Assembly (NCBI GenBank): GCA_035268885.1
Contig: DATFKA010000003.1
Coordinates: forward strand, 12,471-76,470
Direction of reading: 5' to 3'
Source of the DNA: DATFKA01 sp035268885
GTDB lineage: Bacteria > Bacteroidota > Bacteroidia > Chitinophagales > Saprospiraceae
DNA: 64,000 nucleotides
Every line of letters begins with the position of its first letter. Positions within the stretch are counted from its first letter, which is position 1. Under the pieces are notes generated by a model. It made no database searches. It was not told the DNA's origin and was given only the letters and a program-made list of their open reading frames with translations. The position numbers were made by a program, and so were the translations under genes. This document shows, piece after piece, positions 61,819-64,000 of this stretch.

Positions 61819-62637
61819 ATGCTTTTCTACCGTAAACGATTCATAATAGCCTGTTGGGTACTTCTACTCACCTATGCCTGTAAATCTCAGACCGCTTTAG
61901 TAGGGGATGAGGAGAAGCAGCCGACCAACTGGACAAAAAAAGAGTTGCTATTTGAAGATAGCGGAACCCAGGATTGGACCAAAAAATGGTTTCTGGACGG
62001 GGAAAGAGCCGTGCTTGACAATACCCCGATGGGTATGTATTATTCGGCTGGCCCGGAGGCCAAGAATGATACCTGCCACGCGGTGCTATGGACTAAAGAG
62101 ACCTTTGAAGGGAATATGCTCATCGAGTTCGATTATACCCGCGCCGATTACTCAGATGGTTTTGTCAATATCATTTACTTTCACGCGACGGGTAAAGGGG
62201 GAGCGGAGTACCCAGAGGACATCAGCCTTTGGAATGAAAAAAGAAGGGTGCCCAGTATGCGGATCTATTATCGGCATATGAATGCCTATCATATCAGCTA
62301 TGCGGTCGGTAAAGCAAATGGAGGGGAAGATTATATCCGCCTGAGAAGGTATGAGCCGGCAAAGAGGACTAAACTCGCTGGCAGCGAGATTCCCCCCGAT
62401 ACCTTCAATAGTGGCTTGTTTAAGCCTTTTTATACCTACCATGTTCAGGTAGCCCGTTATAAAAATACAATAGAAATGCACATTCAGAATAAGCAGGATG
62501 CCCAGGATCATTTGACCCTACGCTGGGATGCCTCCTCAGCACCGCTTTGTAATAAAGGAAGAATTGGACTAAGGCATATGTACACCCGCTCCTCCATATA
62601 CAAAGACTTTAAGGTTTGGCGCATCCAAAAAAGATAA
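61819..62637 (+). CDS. DUF1961-like exported lipoprotein
   Basis: A 272-residue lipoprotein (Cys21 in YACKS) with a concanavalin-like beta-sandwich pattern resembling DUF1961 family proteins. Such proteins often accompany glycoside hydrolases in Bacteroidota glycan loci. It starts 4 bases after the GH2 stop, so it is in the same operon, and it ends the locus. It may be a glycan-binding or hydrolytic protein; no catalytic residue is assigned. Confidence 0.72.
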   Translation: MLFYRKRFIIACWVLLLTYACKSQTALVGDEEKQPTNWTKKELLFEDSGTQDWTKKWFLDGERAVLDNTPMGMYYSAGPEAKNDTCHAVLWTKETFEGNMLIEFDYTRADYSDGFVNIIYFHATGKGGAEYPEDISLWNEKRRVPSMRIYYRHMNAYHISYAVGKANGGEDYIRLRRYEPAKRTKLAGSEIPPDTFNSGLFKPFYTYHVQVARYKNTIEMHIQNKQDAQDHLTLRWDASSAPLCNKGRIGLRHMYTRSSIYKDFKVWRIQKR

Positions 62638-62646
62638 TCACCTAAA

Positions 62647-63333
62647 CTAATCAATACTCTTGACTGACCCAGAGCCGGCGATACTGGTACTAACGCGGGC
62701 TTTCCCTTTGTAGTAAACCTTGCCCGAGCCCGCTACCGATACATCCATATTTCCATCATCGACGTGAATGTAGGTTTTTCCCGAGCCGGCAATACTAATT
62801 TCAACATTATTGACCTTGAGGTCCTCCGTTTGGATCGTCCCCGAGCCCGCGATGTTGAGCTCGGCATCCTTTGCATCCCCAGCTAATTGAATCATCCCGG
62901 AACCACCAATGGAAATCTCCAGGTCTCCCAGGCCTTTGAAGGGCGTTTCGCCAATAATCTTACCAGAACCGCCAATCGCTACATCGGTTAGGGTCGGCAT
63001 GGTGATCCAAATGGTCACTTTTTTATAATTGCGCACCCGCAGGTTGTTCGGGAAGCTGATATCCCACTGCTCATCATCCACTTCTTTTTCCAGGGCGTCG
63101 ATAATATTTTGTTGGGCCTCAATTTCAACCTGATAATTGTTCCCCTGCTTGAGATATACCTCTGCCTGGATACCCAGGCCAATGGCTGTGAAGCCTTCGA
63201 TGTCCATTTCTTGTTTGACGAGAAGACCTTCTCCGTTAAGACTTTTTTTACTGATCCAGCTTTGTGCCGTAAGTGGGCTGGTTAATCCAAAGATTAGTAG
63301 TAAAAATCCACTTATCATTGCAATGCGTTTCAT
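62647..63333 (-). CDS. DUF2807 (head GIN) domain exported protein
   Basis: A 228-residue protein with a signal peptide (residues 1-23) and a DUF2807 beta-solenoid made of repeated I-x-GSG turns (IGGSGKI, IAGSGTI, VAGSGKV and others). The family is common in Bacteroidota and predicted to be surface or periplasmic; its role is unknown. It converges with the DUF1961-like gene, 9 bases apart. Its upstream region is partly repeated at 63814-63867. Confidence 0.88.
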   Translation of the reverse strand: MKRIAMISGFLLLIFGLTSPLTAQSWISKKSLNGEGLLVKQEMDIEGFTAIGLGIQAEVYLKQGNNYQVEIEAQQNIIDALEKEVDDEQWDISFPNNLRVRNYKKVTIWITMPTLTDVAIGGSGKIIGETPFKGLGDLEISIGGSGMIQLAGDAKDAELNIAGSGTIQTEDLKVNNVEISIAGSGKTYIHVDDGNMDVSVAGSGKVYYKGKARVSTSIAGSGSVKSID

Positions 63334-63867
63334 CTGTATATAATTTTAGTAAAAGTCTGTTTTATAGCTAGTTATGAAATTTCAAAAAAACTAAAATTCC
63401 GCAAAATCTTTTGCCGCTCTTACCTTATCCATTTGGCTATGTAGTCACATGGCCATTTGGCCACATAGCTACCCGACCACCTGAATATTCCCGCGTCTCA
63501 GCCATTTTAGCGAAGTCTTCCGGAGTAAAGCCGTAAAAAAGCAGGCCTTGTCCGAGCGAAACAAATATGCTGCCCTGGCTTCCCAGGTTAAGTGTACTAA
63601 TCACCCATGTGCAAAACCAACGGAATTACGCGCGAGTTTGCCGGCTTTAGGCTTTACCCGGAAAGCGCAGCGTAAAGAAATGGCTAACTCAGCGGGTGGG
63701 TTTTGCTTCTTTTGCCCTACAAAAGAAGTGGTAATTTGGCAAAAGCCTCCACTGATTAAGCATCTTCCCTATATTCATCAGCGTTCTGGTGCGCCTGAGG
63801 CGCATGGGCATTTCATGTATATATAATTTTAGTAAAGTCTTGTTTTATAGATAGTTATGCGATTTCA
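63331..63867. repeat. Direct repeat of the DUF2807 gene's upstream region
   Basis: About 50 bases at 63331-63383 recur at 63814-63867 with few changes; the shared block reads TATATAATTTTAGTAAA then TTTTATAG-TAGTTATG. The first copy holds the start codon and leader of the DUF2807 gene; the second copy also carries the CAT triplet. The copies are 483 bases apart. Confidence 0.7.
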
Positions 63868-64000
63868 GTTTTGACTAATTAAGAGTGTAAATTTTCATGT
63901 TCGTGCTCGAGGCGACAGTGTTTGGTGCTTAACCAGTCTAACGTCAATTTCATTTGCGGGCTCTTGCGTCCCAGTAAAAAACCGACTTTCTATTTTCAAT
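63334..64000. other. 667-base region without a convincing gene
   Basis: This end of the window carries the promoter of the DUF2807 gene, the hairpins at 63612-63728, a TGCGCC-TGA-GGCGCA palindrome (63790-63804), and the repeated upstream copy. A 92-codon frame at 63548-63826 lies across the hairpins and reads as repeat-derived. On the minus strand a 37-codon frame without upstream support ends at 63879; it could be a fragment. I would not call either a gene. Confidence 0.5.
63612..63728. repeat. Paired intergenic hairpins
   Basis: CAAAACC (63612-63618) and GGTTTTG (63699-63705) close a long imperfect hairpin of about 94 bases. It is followed directly by a perfect one: CTTCTTTTG (63706-63714), loop CCCTA, CAAAAGAAG (63720-63728). 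Confidence 0.55.

Noticed and set aside
20228..62637. Calling the substrate ulvan
   Set aside because: Lyases, GH88 and sulfatases fit ulvan, but there is no rhamnosidase or rhamnose catabolism in the window; glucuronan-type or glycosaminoglycan-like substrates remain possible.
63548..63826. 92-codon open frame on the plus strand
   Set aside because: It reads straight through two hairpins and a palindrome and has no recognisable domain; the protein-like look comes from repeat sequence.
1..64000. CRISPR array, tRNA or rRNA genes, transposase or integrase
   Set aside because: I found no regularly spaced repeats, no cloverleaf-like or rRNA-like sequence, and no transposase or integrase motif in any frame I could read.

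Overview
The window looks like a chromosomal piece of a Bacteroidota bacterium. The signs are several proteins with type IX secretion (T9SS) C-terminal sorting domains, a PorP/SprF protein, a 1361-residue hybrid two-component sensor, a bactofilin-AtpZ pair, and -7 promoter boxes of the form TAnnTTTG with no clear Shine-Dalgarno sites. A marine or saprospiral-type relative is my inference from the protein style and the sulfated-glycan genes; the sequence does not prove it.

Positions 1-20100 are mostly housekeeping and conserved hypothetical genes. They comprise a truncated DUF4175 gene with a membrane-protein partner, a T9SS-sorted alpha/beta hydrolase, an apparently frameshifted exported protein, a MOSC protein and a 2Fe-2S ferredoxin. 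A minus-strand bactofilin-atpZ-membrane protein-biotin carrier cluster follows, then a PhyH-type dioxygenase, a PorP/SprF protein, a zinc-ribbon serine protease, a TetR regulator and ribosomal protein S20. Next is a three-gene operon of two different ATP-grasp enzymes and an AstE/AspA-type deacylase, then sucA (2-oxoglutarate dehydrogenase E1).

Positions 20228-62637 form one large polysaccharide utilisation locus for an apparently sulfated, uronic-acid-containing glycan. Surface and periplasm: a hybrid two-component regulator, a TonB-dependent receptor with no SusD partner, a T9SS-sorted protein made of two near-identical beta-helix copies, a T9SS protein of three repeated beta modules, another T9SS beta-helix protein, a heparinase II/III-type lyase, an alginate_lyase/PL38-like lyase, a sulfatase fused to a second such lyase, a separate sulfatase, a NodB-like deacetylase, an esterase, GH88, GH2, DUF4861 and DUF1961 proteins, and two exported Gfo/Idh/MocA oxidoreductases with a double-DUF1080 protein. 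Cytoplasm: a TRAP transporter imports acids. A KdgF-like cupin (whose compartment is not marked by a signal peptide), KduI and KduD take unsaturated uronate to 2-keto-3-deoxygluconate (KDG). A YjmF-type mannonate oxidoreductase and UxuA feed the saturated branch into KDG. KdgK and KdgA finish to pyruvate and glyceraldehyde 3-phosphate. UxaC (uronate isomerase) is not in the window.

Other structure: a GATTnTCGA motif precedes uxuA, the mannonate oxidoreductase gene and kduD, with identical 25-bp spacing to the -7 box at the first two. TTGTCTACC(C)TAAT precedes both the sensor and the receptor. Several long imperfect intergenic hairpins of unknown function are present, two of them with a GCCTGAGGC tip. 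The right end (63334-64000) has no convincing gene and holds hairpins and a copy of the preceding gene's upstream region. I saw no tRNA, rRNA, CRISPR array or transposase.
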